A stretch of 64,000 nucleotides of DNA from Podocnemis expansa (taxonomy: Eukaryota; Chordata; Testudines; Podocnemididae), in contig ML681995.1 in NCBI GenBank assembly GCA_007922195.1, positions 21,719,978 to 21,783,977 of the forward strand. Reading direction: 5' to 3'. How positions within the stretch are numbered: position 1 is the first letter of the stretch; every line of letters begins with the position of its first letter. The notes beneath the pieces were generated by a model. It ran no database searches, was not told where the DNA came from, and saw only the letters and a program-made list of their open reading frames with translations. Made by a program: the position numbers and the translations under genes. Below are positions 21,992 to 33,395 of the stretch, in pieces.

Positions 21992-22650
21992 TAAGGTTGT
22001 GCAGAAGGAATGGAAAACAATGATCAAATCATATTTTTTACAAATGAGAAAGTCTAGTAATACCTATATATAATGTTATTGTACAATCAAGGTGAAGTTG
22101 ATTAGCCAATTGATCTTATGGCTATAATCTTCACGCTTTGCCCCATTCTGTTCCTATTGCTTTTTGTTTGTTTATTTTTTGCCCTGGCTCATGTTGTCTA
22201 AATTCAGAGTGTCAGCTCCTTCGGGCATAGGGTCATGTATTATTTAATATCTAAAATGCTTAGTGTTCTTTTTGGTGTTGGTAAACGAGATAACACCAGC
22301 AGTCATCGGTGCAGTGGGGCAACATGTAAAGATGCCACAGTTTCCCTAGGAAATAACTATAACATTTGGCAGTTATTACTGAAAGTTGGTACAGTCTGTG
22401 AAGCAGAGCTGTAACTATGGCAGGGCAAGCAGGGCTTTGCTTCAGGCACAGCAGAGTGGCTCCATTGAGCTGCTCCATTAAAGGGCACACTCCGAGCCGC
22501 TCGCTCTAGGTGCCTGCTATTGTAAGGGGCGTGGAATGCTTTAGTTATGGTTCTCCTGTGAAGTTCCATCATACACCAGGCTGCTGTGAGAATGACTGTG
22601 TTTTCTGGATACATATTCTCTGCTTAGATCAATGACTAAATATCTTAAAG

Positions 22651-22823
22651 CAATGGTTTTCAAACCACAGGCTGGGGCCCAGTACTGAGTAGCATACTCT
22701 CAGTTACTGGATTGCGGGGCCCCCTATTGCTGCTGCCAAAAGACCAGAAGGAATTACTCAAAGATGTAATTGTTGGGTCATAGACGTAACTGGGTCCTAA
22801 TGAAACAAGTCTGAAAACCACTA
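22651..22823 (-). mobile_element. hAT-type MITE with exact 8-bp duplication
   Basis: The ends CAATGGTTTTCAAACC and GTCTGAAAACCACTA are inverted repeats. The flanks are an exact TCTTAAAG duplication at 22643-22650 and 22824-22831. The inner GGGCCCAGTACTGAGT block near the left end matches the right end of 10855-11039, so the orientation is opposite. Confidence 0.9.
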
Positions 22824-22831
22824 TCTTAAAG

Positions 22832-24149
22832 GAGTACACATGAAAACAGGCAAATGCTACCCACTCCCCAGCCACTGAAAGCCTTTGAGATCAATATGTT
22901 GCTGTTTTCATAATAATTTGTTAATACTGTATGTTGGTCTGGTTATGGGCTGGTGGCTTGTTGTATGTTTATTTTGATTTCAGGACTTCTTAGCAGTGAC
23001 AACTGAAGTGGGACAAGTATGTAAGAAGAGGAGATTACACAGCTGGATCAGTGTCAGGGGTGTAGGGCTAGGTGCACTCCTGTGCTTTTGTGGCCTCTCT
23101 AAGAACACTGCTTTCCATTGGAATCTCACAATTTTTCCATTCTTAAACAGGGAACTGGAGCCAAGACTTTTTTGTTTGCTTAATATGTTTTAAGCCAATT
23201 TCACATTTATGGGTGAATCATGTGCAATCTTCACTCCTACCTTCAGTATCAGATAATGCTTCAGCCATCACTCCCATCTCCAATATCAGAAAACAGCAGG
23301 GACTATGCAAACATTTGGCACGTTCTCGAGAAAGCTTTAATGACATATGTACAAGGTCATTCCTACCCTTAATTCATTTTAATTAATTATCATTTCTTTA
23401 TCAAGTCACCTGCTCATCCAGCCCTGTAAGAAATAGGAAAGACAAAGGGGGAAGGATATTCATTCCTAATAGCAGAATGTGGTAATTGCAGTCCTGGCTT
23501 GTTATCTAGCTATTTGTTTACAAGATATTATGTAATATGCCTATTGCATACCCTCTAGGCACACTTGAAATAAATTACAATGAAACACCAACAGCCTTTT
23601 GTTGCCTCTGCTGCTGCCTTGTAAATCCATTAATGAAGGTTTGAGCACTTTCACCTAAGTACATTGTGTGTTTGTTTTATACAGATTAGAATTCGGGGGG
23701 GGGGGCTGTGAATATGGCTACCTTCTGCTTCTGATTGTTTTTAACAAACCTTTTTATTTGTTTGTTTTTTTCTAAATGGACATCAGAATTTTTGCAAAAT
23801 GTTCATTCACATACACACATGCAAGCTCATGCTTATCTAGGTCAAAGTAACACAAAGGACCTGATTTTAACTGGTGATGGGTAAAAATCAGGATCTTTGT
23901 TGCTGAGGCTCTTTGACTTTGGGTTGGAGCTGAAAGCTTGTCTTTAGGGAGTTATCCAGCTGCCACTAAAGTCAATGGCCATCTTTCCTTAACAGGAGTT
24001 GGGTGGAGTCTTGACGCGGAGGTGCTGGTGCCTGAAAAGAGCTGAAAAAACTCATATAAGTAGGCTCTTTTTTCTTTCCTCTCTTATTCTTTTTGGTTGT
24101 GTGTTGGATTCAAACCCAAAAAGAATGTACTTTCTACTTCTGGTTTGGA
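22832..24149. other. Unique stretch, nothing recognised
   Basis: It contains a G-run at about 23694-23706 and a possible fragment of an ancient CAATGG-type repeat near 23870-23985. No gene is supported. Confidence 0.45.
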
Positions 24150-24454
24150 TAGGTTTACCAGATGTCAGGCAAAAGGAGGACATGTCCTCCTTTTTACCTT
24201 CATGTCCTCCTTTTTACAAGCCCTCCATCTGGCAGGCATTTTAAAATACATGATTTTATCTGGCTTTTTACTTGTAGGGGTTAAAGTATGCTGGAATGCC
24301 ACGGAATACCTTATTTTTAGGGGAAAGTGTTCCAGGGCTCCCTAAAAACAGTAGAATATTACATTAATGCTACATGTTCTCTATGTGTCCTCCAATGTCC
24401 TGCTTTTTATACTTCCCTGTCCCCCTTTCCAGGTTTTGGTATCTGGTAACCCTA
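24150..24454 (+). mobile_element. hAT-type MITE, TAGGGTTACC family, copy 2
   Basis: The ends TAGGTTTACCAGATGTC and TATCTGGTAACCCTA are inverted repeats, flanked by an exact 8-bp duplication GGTTTGGA at 24142-24149 and 24455-24462. It aligns with copy 1 (13610-13869) over nearly all its length. It additionally has a tandem repeat of the CATGTCCTCCTTTTTAC unit and extra sequence before its right end. Confidence 0.92.
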
Positions 24455-24462
24455 GGTTTGGA

Positions 24463-25151
24463 TATGGTCAACATTTCATGGAAGCATCCTAGAAGGTTTT
24501 GTTGCTCTTAAATCCTGTCTGTCTTGGGTACTTCTACAGAACCCACCATTCTGGTCTCTTGGCACTGCCAAGATCTAATTAGTTCTTCTTCAGCCTTAAT
24601 CACAGCCCAAATCCAATCCATATTTGAATGCTGCTTTCTTGGCCCATATTAACTTTAAACATGTGGGTAGCCACCTACTACAGGCATACCTGTATCTAGT
24701 ATGCCCAGACAGTGCAGTCAACTCACTCCATTTCCCAACCTTTATTACAAGCACCCACACACCCTCCCGTACCCAATTAGCACATATTGTTCTACTGGGA
24801 AATATAAAAACACATATTCCATAAATCTTACATTTGTTCTTAGAGCTCTAAGATGTTTTCTTTTTCTGTTTGTGACATTAAAAATCATACCTTCTGGAAC
24901 AGACAAAAATTTTAGGCTACTGCTAAGTGTTTATAGTAAATAAGGAGATATGTTTCCTGTATTTTAATGTTGATATGGAGAAAACAATTTAGATGGAAAA
25001 ACCAATTCAAAGGTGCATTAATAGCTGTAAAATAGAGTCTTGTATTCAAACAGTTGGCAGAAATTTTGGGCCAATAAGCAGGGTGTTGGAACAATTTTTA
25101 TGGTGGGGTGCTGAGAGTCATTAAACCAGACTGTAGAACCTGTACATCATG
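24463..25151. other. Unique stretch, nothing recognised
   Basis: Open frames of up to 80 codons (24701-24943) have no recognisable product, and no repeat termini are visible. Confidence 0.45.
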
Positions 25152-25483
25152 GGCTGTGTTCACACAGCCCTCTTACTTTGAAACAACAGAGGTTGTTTCG
25201 AAATAAGATTTAGGCTGTTCACACGACGCACGGTTGTTTCGAAACAAGTTAAACCCCATGCAGGGACAAAACAACGCCGTGCGAACATGTTGTTTCGAAA
25301 CAACAGTGACTTGTTTCAAAATAACTGTTGCCTGAACCTGCTATTTCGCTTTGAGCTTTTCTCCTTAATTCGAATTAACAAACTGTTGATTCGAATTAAG
25401 TTATTTTGAAATAAGGTGTTATTTCGATACAAGTTGTTTTGAAACAACCATATTGAAATAACCCCCTGTGTGTGAACACAGCC
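25152..25483. mobile_element. MITE of the TGTGTTCACACA group
   Basis: The ends GGCTGTGTTCACACAGC and GTGTGTGAACACAGCC are inverted repeats flanked by ATG on both sides (25149-25151 and 25484-25486). The body is full of GTTTCGAAAC, TTATTTCGA and AATTCGAATT words. It shares terminal and subterminal motifs with the element at 37245-38188. Confidence 0.8.
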
Positions 25484-25486
25484 ATG

Positions 25487-26089
25487 GAATCCGCTCCAAA
25501 CCAGGGGGTGCAGCAACATGCTTAATTCCAGCACCTATAATAGGCAATAGTGATATAAAGCATAAATTAAACGATTTCTGGAAGAAAAAAAAAACAAAAA
25601 ACAAAAAAACAACAATCTCCTAATTGCTGTATGGAAGGAAACCCATTTAAAGTTCACAAGATGATGAGTCATTTGCAAATTTCACACACTTGAAAAAAAA
25701 ATAACCACAACAAAGTGAAGAGGGTAGCAGGTATCCATATTTTTCCCTGTTTGATGTAAGCTTTTGGTGCAGACAAGGAATGTGATTGTACTTTTGTCAC
25801 CTTTTAATTTTTACAGAATACTCAATTTTAGTAAAGAAATTGGTTTCTCATCACACTCTAAACATTTATTTTTCACTAACAGCCTCACTGGGGAGGTCTC
25901 ATCTGCTACAGCAGTTAGTATTCTGGGCTGAGTTGTTTTGTGTTCTCAGTGCTATTCATTGGAAGCATTAAAATTGATGTGGAAATTTCAGTGAAACTTC
26001 TCAGTCAGGAGACTAGCTGATGCCAGCATTGTGCTTATTGCTTCACCATATAAATGTCCAAATTAGATAACAAGAGAACTTATTTTTCA
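25487..26089. other. Unique stretch, nothing recognised
   Basis: A/C-rich simple sequence lies at about 25587-25615. No other feature is supported. Confidence 0.45.
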
Positions 26090-26650
26090 GCATCCCAAAT
26101 GAGCATATTGTGTATACCCATTTTTCATATGTCTCAAATCAGCAGACTGCCTGTTAATTGCCTGAACGACTCCCAAATTGCTTGGCCATTAAAATTGAAA
26201 TCTCTATAATTCTTTAGTTTCTCTATCTTTCTCCACATAACCAGCTCTGAACTTATGAAAGATTTCCAGAAATATAATATTGTTGTGGCACTTTTCAAGT
26301 CTACAAAATCCAGGCCAAATATCAGCCATTAGGTGCTTAAAAATACATTCCAACATCATTTTCCCTGGTGGGTCTGTAAACAAATCTAGTATCTCGTTAG
26401 ACACTAATTGCATCTGCCACATAACTACACCATTGAAATTCTCTAAAAACATTATCCATATGTCAAGGTCTTCCTTTAGCTGCCTGATTAGTCTAATAAA
26501 TAATGGATCTTTTTGGTATATCCCTGTGGATCAAGGCTATTATGTGTCATACTAATATGCTAGCTATTGGAATCAACTTGCAGGTGAAATTTAGATGACA
26601 TAATGGTGTCTGGAACAATGTCATTGTTTTCCCTCGTTTGTTAAGGTTAT
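26090..26650 (-). pseudogene. DIRS-like retrotransposon remnant: reverse transcriptase to RNase H junction
   Basis: Translated on the minus strand, the block gives in order HLNFTCKLIPIA (like the 'LLGHLNFACRVV' end of the DIRS reverse transcriptase), then IRLIRQLKEDLDIW and FLENFNGV (the connecting segment), then LDLFTD (start of the RNase H domain with its catalytic Asp), IIFLEIFHKF (the 'ITFLEIFP' RNase H motif) and VVQAINRQSADLRHM (the 'NQAVVQAINRQSA' motif). The order and spacing are those of DIRS elements. The pieces lie in more than one frame with stops between them, so at least two frameshifts exist and no protein can be made. Neither the tyrosine recombinase nor the terminal repeats are visible. 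Assignment rests on remembered family motifs; I am fairly sure of the superfamily. Confidence 0.75.
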
Positions 26651-27576
26651 CTAGGCCACTGAGAACTAGCCAATCTGCAGTTTTTACACCAAAGTGAAGA
26701 AGCAACCCAGCCTAAGTAGTAGCTGATACAGCAAAGACCTTCAGTACAACTTTTCCAAGTTTTTGTTTTGTTTTGTCTTTTTTTACAATTTTTCAACTTG
26801 TCTGAATGGTGTTAGGGTCCTTTAAGAGCATTGTTGTGTTCCACATAAGACTCCTACAAGTGGGGCTTTTTTTCTGGGAATAATCCACCATTCTTACTAC
26901 TGGTAAAGCAAAGTTACACCATAGACACAAGAGTGGCAACACTAATGTAGATCAGCTGCCAATATGGTAACCATTGCATCACCTAATCCTGACAAAGGGA
27001 GGTTTAGGCAAAGCAATACATAAAAAGAGATCAGCAGATATCACTGAGTAATTGACACTGATAGTCCTACCATTGCTACCAGCTGACCTCACTAGTAGAA
27101 AGAGTAGGAAGCTGTGAGAAAAGCCCTAGTGTAGACAAACTGCAAATGGTTTAATTTAAGCAATTTAGGTTGGGTGTGGGTGATACTTTATAGCTTTAGC
27201 GGTAAAACCATAGTATCCAATCCAATGCTATCAGACAGTTGGTCCCACGGTACATCATGTGATGCCAGTTAGCCAAGAGGGAATTGTTTGGTTGTTCAGA
27301 ACCTCTATAGTTCGCCTTAAGTGCTTTTCTTAAAGGTGTCCAGGTTAGAAAATTTGTTCTAAGTACTTTCAGAATGGCTGATATGAAAGATTTGGCAACT
27401 TTGAACATTCAGATACAGAGACATCCATTGACTTGAATGGGTGATATTTCAGCTATGTGTGCCTGTGTTTACTTGTAATGAATGTGCAATCAATTCAAAT
27501 ACAGGCAAACACATGTTTGGTATACCATATTGCAGACATATCTCTGTGTGGATAATGATATTTGAAATGCAAGCAC
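26651..27576. other. Unique stretch; possible MITE debris
   Basis: GCCCTAGTGTAGACAAACTGC near 27124 resembles a right terminus of the TGTCTACACT group, but I cannot pair it with a left end. Open frames show no known product. Confidence 0.4.
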
Positions 27577-27703
27577 TGTTGCAAGGGCCTGTGGCCTCCC
27601 TCAGAGCCTGCGGAAGGGCCTGAACAACCCCCTGGTCAGATGGGGTAACTGCAGGGCCCAGGCCACAGAAGCAGAGGGGTGGGGCCTGGCCAACAATGGG
27701 AAG

Positions 27704-27711
27704 TATAAAAG
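27704..27711 (+). promoter_or_regulatory. TATA box of the solo LTR
   Basis: TATAAAAG preceded by ATGGGAAG sits 128 bases into the LTR, matching the position in the first copy. It marks the likely U3-R boundary a few tens of bases downstream. Confidence 0.65.
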
Positions 27712-27993
27712 TGTAGGCCGGTAGCTCAGTAGGGACTGAGCTGCTGAAGGGGAAGGATGTGCTTGCCTGGAGGCAGCCAACTGGAGGAGGCTAGGCCCTG
27801 ACCCAATGCCTGACCCTGTCCTCCCTGGTTGGCTAACCCAATGGCTGACCCCGTCCTCCCTGGTTGGCTAGCCTTATGGCCCGCAGAGCCTCCCTGGGCC
27901 TAGCAACTGGAAGGGGAACCCTGAGACTGCACCTGGGGAAGGCACCCCAAGGCCTGCTGGGGCCGCGAGTATCTGTCCTGTGCTGAGGCCAAC

Positions 27994-28287
27994 CCGGAGC
28001 TAGGGGAAGCAGAAGACACTGAGGCTTACAGCCCCTGTGACTTAGAGGAGCTCCCATTGGCTGAGGAGGAGCCACTGGCAGTGTATGGACCCCAGGACCT
28101 AGAGGAGTTGCCCCTTGCTGACGCCCCGGAGGAATGCCTGGACCTACCACCCATGGACATAGAGGGTTTCAGCAGGATCCTACAGGCAATCTACCCAGGG
28201 GACACAGGAACATGCTACCCTTTCTGGAACCAGGTACCTGGGCTCCAGGGTAGGAGGAAGAAGCCCAGAGAGAATGGATTTCCGTGA
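27994..28287 (+). pseudogene. Acidic open frame within the solo LTR
   Basis: From about 27994 the frame reads ELGEAEDTEAYSPCDLEELP and continues through two DLEELPLA repeats and EECLDLPP to a basic end (GRRKKPREN). The strongest ATG is at 28057, inside the frame. The corresponding frame is kept in the other copy (9545-9730). I know no family with this composition. It could be a leader peptide of the element or a chance frame in stop-poor sequence. Confidence 0.4.
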
Positions 28288-28849
28288 GACTGCTCATGTC
28301 AGCGTGTTGTGGCAGGAGCCCTGGTGGCCTGGGATGCAGAGGAGATGGGTGGGTCTGCATTCACCTCCTCACCCCTGTTCCTTGCTTGGCCACTCGGAGT
28401 GATTGGCCACTGCGCCTGAGCAGCTGGGGTGTTCCTACCATGCCTGTGCCCCTCTGAGCTAAATACTATGCCTTGGGGCAGGGGCTATTGACTCTGTGTG
28501 TGCCCGCCCTGTCTGGGGGCCAGGGCTACTGACTGGTAGTGTCACTCCAAGAGGAGTGCAGTGGGGAAGAGAGGAGGCCCTGACTACCTGGATGGGGACA
28601 AGACAGGACCGATTCCCCAGAAGGACCAGTAGGAGGTGCACTCTGGGCAGATCAGGCCAGTCAACAACCCTCACAAGCACCAGTAACTGATGTAATGTTC
28701 AAATTAAATGAACACACTTCTGTAGTACAAATATTTAGGAATATAATGGTCATCACTGTGATGAGCTCCATGCCCTAACCACTTCACAATGTCGTCTGAA
28801 TTCTCCTGATCTGGAAGTACAGCTACACTGCCACTGAGCAGAGAAGGAA

Positions 28850-28885
28850 TTTTTTTTTTGTTTGTTTGTTTGTTTGTTTTGTTGT
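28850..28885. repeat. Poly-T and TTTG simple repeat
   Basis: A T-run passes into TTTG units immediately before a short MITE-like element. Confidence 0.85.
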
Positions 28886-29005
28886 TAGAGTGATAAGATG
28901 TATTGGTTTTTAGGGACAGTCCAAATATTCAGGTCTTTTTCTTATATTGGTGCCTTATTACCCTTGTCCTGATTTTTTCATACTTGCTATCTGGTCAACC
29001 TAACT
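28886..29005 (+). mobile_element. Short terminal-inverted-repeat element (GGTCACCAGAT type), plus strand
   Basis: TTTAGGGACAGTCCAAATAT, CCTGATTTTTTCATACTTGC and CTATCTGGTCAACCTAA follow, in order, a very common turtle MITE as I remember it. The fragment at 7278-7380 is the same family in reverse. The left end is blurred (GAGTGATAAGATG). Confidence 0.55.
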
Positions 29006-29744
29006 TTGAACCACATAAGGATGGTAGGTCTGTCTATAGCTGAGGGTGCCTAAACTTTCCATTAGTAGACACTGGTTTCAGTTGCTTTTTCCTGTGTGGT
29101 GTGTCTACCTCAGTCCCCCCCCCCCAGCTAAAATGATTCAGCCATTTCTGAGAAGAAAGGTATTGGAAAATAGGATGTTTTGACAATGTTAAATACAGCT
29201 GTTTCATTAAGACTCTTTACCACTTTGTCATCCCTGTGAAAACTCACCCATATTGGTCTGAATTACAAATCTCTGAAAATTACTATCATCATGTATTGTA
29301 CAGAGGTGCATTTGAGACTTGTAGCAAAATTTGCCAAACGTTCCATCTGTAGTGAGCAGACACCTGCGCAGAGACTGGGAAACCCTAATTCTGGCATTTC
29401 CTAACTTCTGAGTGCCTCTGGATTTAGCAACTTTAATGCACACTTATTGCGTGTGTTTTTTCCTTTTAATGAAATAGGATAAAAGACTGCCACAAATACT
29501 GCAAAGAACGTATACACAAACATTGGTTCAAAAGCAATCTGATTTTTCATTTGTGAGAATTTGCATGTTTTGAACAGATGATTTCATTGAATGTCAGTCT
29601 TTTTTTCTTGAATAGTTTTAATAAATTTAGAATCAAGCAATGTGTGTTAATAGTTCATATCATTCCTCACAATACATACTACCAGACATTTAACGTTGAA
29701 TTTCTTCTGCCATCATCATGTCAATTTACCTAGTTTTGTTAGGT

Positions 29745-31110
29745 CTCTTTGAAGTTCCTCAATGCCTTTCCTGCTTTATTTCAAATTAATTAATATTGTG
29801 TGTGATATGTAAAATTTGCTACTTTTGTTCACCTCCTTTCTGGTTCCTTAATAAATATACTAAACAAAACTATTGTTAGTAAGGTCCATGGAACACCCTT
29901 CTTTTGACACATTTATCCTATTGAAACCACTTATTCCTCCTCTGGTTTTCTGAGTGAAATGCTTTTCGCCTAGATGTCAATGACAAAACCATCATTTCAG
30001 TGGAGGCCAGATTTCATCATCAGTCTCTTAATCAGTTTCTAATCTATGATAGCACTTTACCTCTGAATCAATAATTAGTTTGCTTCAGGGGTTAAAGCAA
30101 GGGGCAACACACCATGATGCTGTTCTGGGACCCAACATATTTTTAGGAGCCAGCATTCCAGGGCCCCTAATAATGGGGCAGAACACAGCTTTCTGATGTG
30201 TTCCCCTTTACCAGGGCCCACCGCTGTCTGTCACTAGTTGCGGGGCGGGTCCCAGGGCAATTGGCCTATGGAGGGTCCCCTGGCTGCTGCCCCACCAGCC
30301 TAGAGCCTAGCCCCACACTCCTGCCCCTCCCTTGGGCCAGTCCAGGGGCTGGGCTCTGCTCTTCTGTCCTGCCTTTGGACCAGCCCTTCCTACCCCAGGG
30401 CAAAATAACTGGCTTAGGGGAGGGAGAGAGGAGCCCAGCCTCTGGGCCAGCCTGCTCTGCCCCTTTGGGCCGGCTATTCCTTCTGGACGGTGGGGCAAGC
30501 CAGCCCAGAGGCTGGGCTCTGCTCTCCTGCCCCTCCCCTGTGCCAGCTGCTCTAGCTTGGGAGGGGGCAGGATGGCCGTGTGGCTTCTCCAGGACTGTAC
30601 CAGCCCTGGGCCACTGACCTCCAAATCCCAACAGCGGCTGCAGGGTAAGAGTGGGACCTGTGGAGGGTGCCCGCATCACCGCCTGCTGCTGGGGCACTAG
30701 TGGACAAGATTGGTGTGATATTGTAGATTTGAGGCTGTGCTTCATTTTTGAGGAAAGAGCTGGTGGGGCTCCAAAATGCCTGCCTGGGCTGGGGCCCGGA
30801 CAATATGGGAAGGGGGCCCAGAGATTAGGAGGGTTCGGGGCCCATCAAATTATACTTTAATAATCTTCTTTAAGGGACTTTATCAAAGGCCTTTTTAAAA
30901 TTCAAATACATGCTATCTCCAAATAAATGTTTCTCCTTTAAGTGTTATTTTTGTGGATGCATTCAAAGAGTTCTTTTTTCTCCCCTTCATGAAGCATGTG
31001 AAGAGTGCTGCTTGCTGACAAAGCAGGAATGCTGGCTTAGTGTTTCTGAGGTGAAGAGAAAAATATAGCCAGAGAAATGTGATTTTAATAAGCTATGCCC
31101 ATCAGGAATT
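29745..31110 (-). pseudogene. CR1/L3-type LINE reverse transcriptase remnant, split by a GC-rich insert
   Basis: On the minus strand 30868-30920 reads MYLNFKKAFDKV, matching the reverse transcriptase motif YLDFQKAFDKV of CR1-clade LINEs, without the long frame that a working copy would have. The plus-strand part before 30087 (CCTATTGAAACCACTTATTC, AGTCTCTTAATCAGTTTCTA) fits the adjoining antisense LINE sequence from memory. The two parts are separated by a 770-bp GC-rich element. The ends are approximate. Confidence 0.6.
30087..30858. mobile_element. GC-rich non-autonomous element inserted in the LINE
   Basis: The left border reads CAGGGGTTAAAGCA and the right border ends near ATACTTTAATAA, a partial inverted match. 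The core shares phrases with 7426-8014 (GGGGCTGGGCTCTGCTCTTC, GGCCAGCCTGCTCTGCCCC) and repeats its own unit at about 30349 and 30509 (GCTGGGCTCTGCTCT). The open frames up to 159 codons are compositional. I could not define a target duplication. Confidence 0.55.
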
Positions 31111-31534
31111 CCCCTGAGCTCACTTGTATCACTCCCTTTCTTCAGCATCTCCATTTGTTTTATATTTCCCTCACTGGGCTATCAGTGTGGTGATGCACAT
31201 TGCACAGATGTTTCCTGCAAGCTGCCACCTGGCTGTTTTTCAAGCGGGTTCTTAAAGAACATGTTCCCCATGTGTATTCTCTATTGACACCTCTCCTTTA
31301 CAAATAGCAGATTTAAGTGTTGATGACTTTTTGGGGCCAGAGGGTGGGAGAAAGAGAGAGACCACCTCAGCAAATTCCTTTGTAGGTTACATAAGAATGG
31401 GATATTTATACTGGGCCACATTTCTCCCTGTTCTCAACACTATTGTTAAGGTTCCAGGAATGAACTGAAGGCCTAACCAAGATCAGAGTCCCATTGTGTT
31501 GGTAGTACACAAAAGCATATTTAGATACTGCCCA
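31111..31534. other. Unique stretch, nothing recognised
   Basis: No repeat termini or convincing coding frame is visible in this interval. Confidence 0.4.
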
Positions 31535-31705
31535 TTTTCTGAAGAGTGTACAACCTAAAGAGACAAGACAGAGAAAGGATGGGAGCGGGAAACAGAAGTG
31601 AAGTGACTTATTCAAGGTCATATAGCAGAGCAGTGGCAAAAGGAGGACTCTCATCCATCCTTCCTGATATCCAGTCCAGTGTCCTATCCTGTATACCGGT
31701 CTGCC
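31535..31705 (+). repeat. Ancient amniote repeat (MIR/L2-like wording)
   Basis: The phrases AGACAAGACAGAGAAAGGAT, GAAGTGACTTATTCAAGGTC, ATAGCAGAGCAGTGGC and CCAGTCCAGTGTCCTATCC follow in order a widely shared amniote repeat (consensus of the type GAAGTGACTTGCCCAAGGTC, CAGTCCAGTGCTCTATCC). It is diverged but readable. Confidence 0.6.
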
Positions 31706-33391
31706 TTGCTGTTCTGCCAATTAGCTTTGGTGGGCTAGCTTCCCAGAGGCCCATATTTACTGGATTTTTCTTTGGCACTGAGTATTGCAGAATCCAGAAA
31801 CCTTGCCACAGAATTTATGTCCATCTTGCTGCAGGTTACACCAGGCCATGAGTATAGTCCCTCTTGTTCTCTATGCACTTCAAACTAACTCTCTTCTTTC
31901 TAATCATGTTATCTATTGCATTTGAGTATTTTCTTCTTGGCTCTTTCGATTATGCATGAATAAGATGTGTTTGTTATGCATTTCAGAATATAGGGCTTCT
32001 AATTGCCCCTTGAGCTTTGTACAAGAACACAGCTTTCTACTGTTTGTTTATTACAGAAGGTACTTTAGCAGAGATGTTGTTATGCAGTTTCAAATTGTCT
32101 GCTTTATTTTATCACTCATTCTTGGGGGGGAGGGGTCTTACATTTCTCAGACATGACCTGGCAGTTGTTGAATAGACACTGGTTTATATGTTCCTGTTTA
32201 TCAGCTCAGAAATTTTGAGATAATTTTGACATGAGTATTTCTGTTATACTATCATCTCTCTCTCTCTCTTTTTAAAATCTTCAATAGCTTTCTAATGATA
32301 TGGGCTTGTCTTTCAGTAAAACTATTTATTGGTATATTTCTTGGTAAATGGCAATGGGTTTGGCCTAAATTTTCAAAAATAACTCATAATTTTTGGGTCT
32401 CCAACTTGAGACTCCTTTAAGGCACCTGATCTCTGGCGGTGGCTCGTCTATAACTCAAGCCCTCACGAGGTGCCGCCAACTCTCCATTAGAAAATGAGGC
32501 ACCAAAAATCCCTAGTCACTTTGAAAATGTAGACCAGGGTGTTTGAAATCCATATGTCATCCAGATTCTTGCAATTTATGAAATGATAAAACAGGCCTCT
32601 TGTGTAATTTTTTATCTCTGTTCTCTTTTTCAACATGATTATGCCATACATTATGTCCAACACAGTACAATTTTTGCTGTCTTGTAGTTGGTCATTTTCA
32701 TGATAACTCTAATTACCATCATTTGCTATGAATAATCTATTTTTCTGTCCCATGTAAGCCAGCCTGTCCTCCAGACTTCCTATGGACAACCTGGCATTCA
32801 TCTTTGTCTGACTCTGACTTAATCTCTGCTCAGTCTGCACCACCTTCCTCCCCCCTTATTGACAGATTCTTATCTAGCATATGTGATCCCTCATCCATTT
32901 TAAAATCGATATCTAGGAAGCTTTCATTAATACTGATCACAAGTTCAACCATTCCCAGAATTACATGGCCATTTAGTCCCAGGGTTTGGTCTGAATTTAT
33001 TTCTGCGGAATTGAATTGCACCTATAAATGTGTTGCTTTGGGACCTGCACACCAATACACCAGGGCCTTTCATTACAAGCTGAATTTCTATAATATGTAG
33101 GAATTTTGTTCCCTCCCAGTCAGCAGAGTCATCTTCAAGGTAATTTTCATTTTTCCTGTGGCATTATATACGTCCATGTCTGGTTTGATTTCAAACTTTT
33201 AAAAGATATATTTAATTTACTTGGGAGGAATCAACACTAGAGAGTTCTTTACTTTCACTTTCCATCATTCCTGGTGCCACCTTCAAAGTCCAAGTACTCA
33301 GGAGAGAATCCTTGCGCCCCCACTCCAAAAGAAATTCACACACCGCCTTTGTGACACTCAGTCACTGCTACGAAATCCCATAAACTTCAAG
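31706..33391. other. Unique stretch with one old repeat, no gene recognised
   Basis: About 32355-32545 (TTGGGTCTCCAACTTGAGAC, AATGAGGCACCAAAAATCCC) looks like an old interspersed repeat. A CT run lies near 32256-32270 and a G-run at 32123-32132. The 98-codon frame at 32804-33100 has no recognisable product. Confidence 0.45.
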
Positions 33392-33395
33392 TTCC

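Larger units (their letters stand above)
27577..28675 (+). mobile_element. Solo LTR (second copy), 1.1 kb, with 5-bp target duplication
   Basis: The block begins TGTTGCAAGGGCC and ends CAACCCTCACA, giving TG...CA termini. It is flanked by AGCAC at 27572-27576 and 28676-28680, an exact 5-bp duplication. A TATA box lies at 27704-27711. It is the intact relative of 9162-10528 and lacks that copy's hAT insertion. A tandem CCAATGGCTGACC-type repeat lies near 27803-27852. No internal retroelement genes remain. A 5-bp duplication fits Gypsy or some ERV lineages; I cannot choose between them. Confidence 0.88.
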
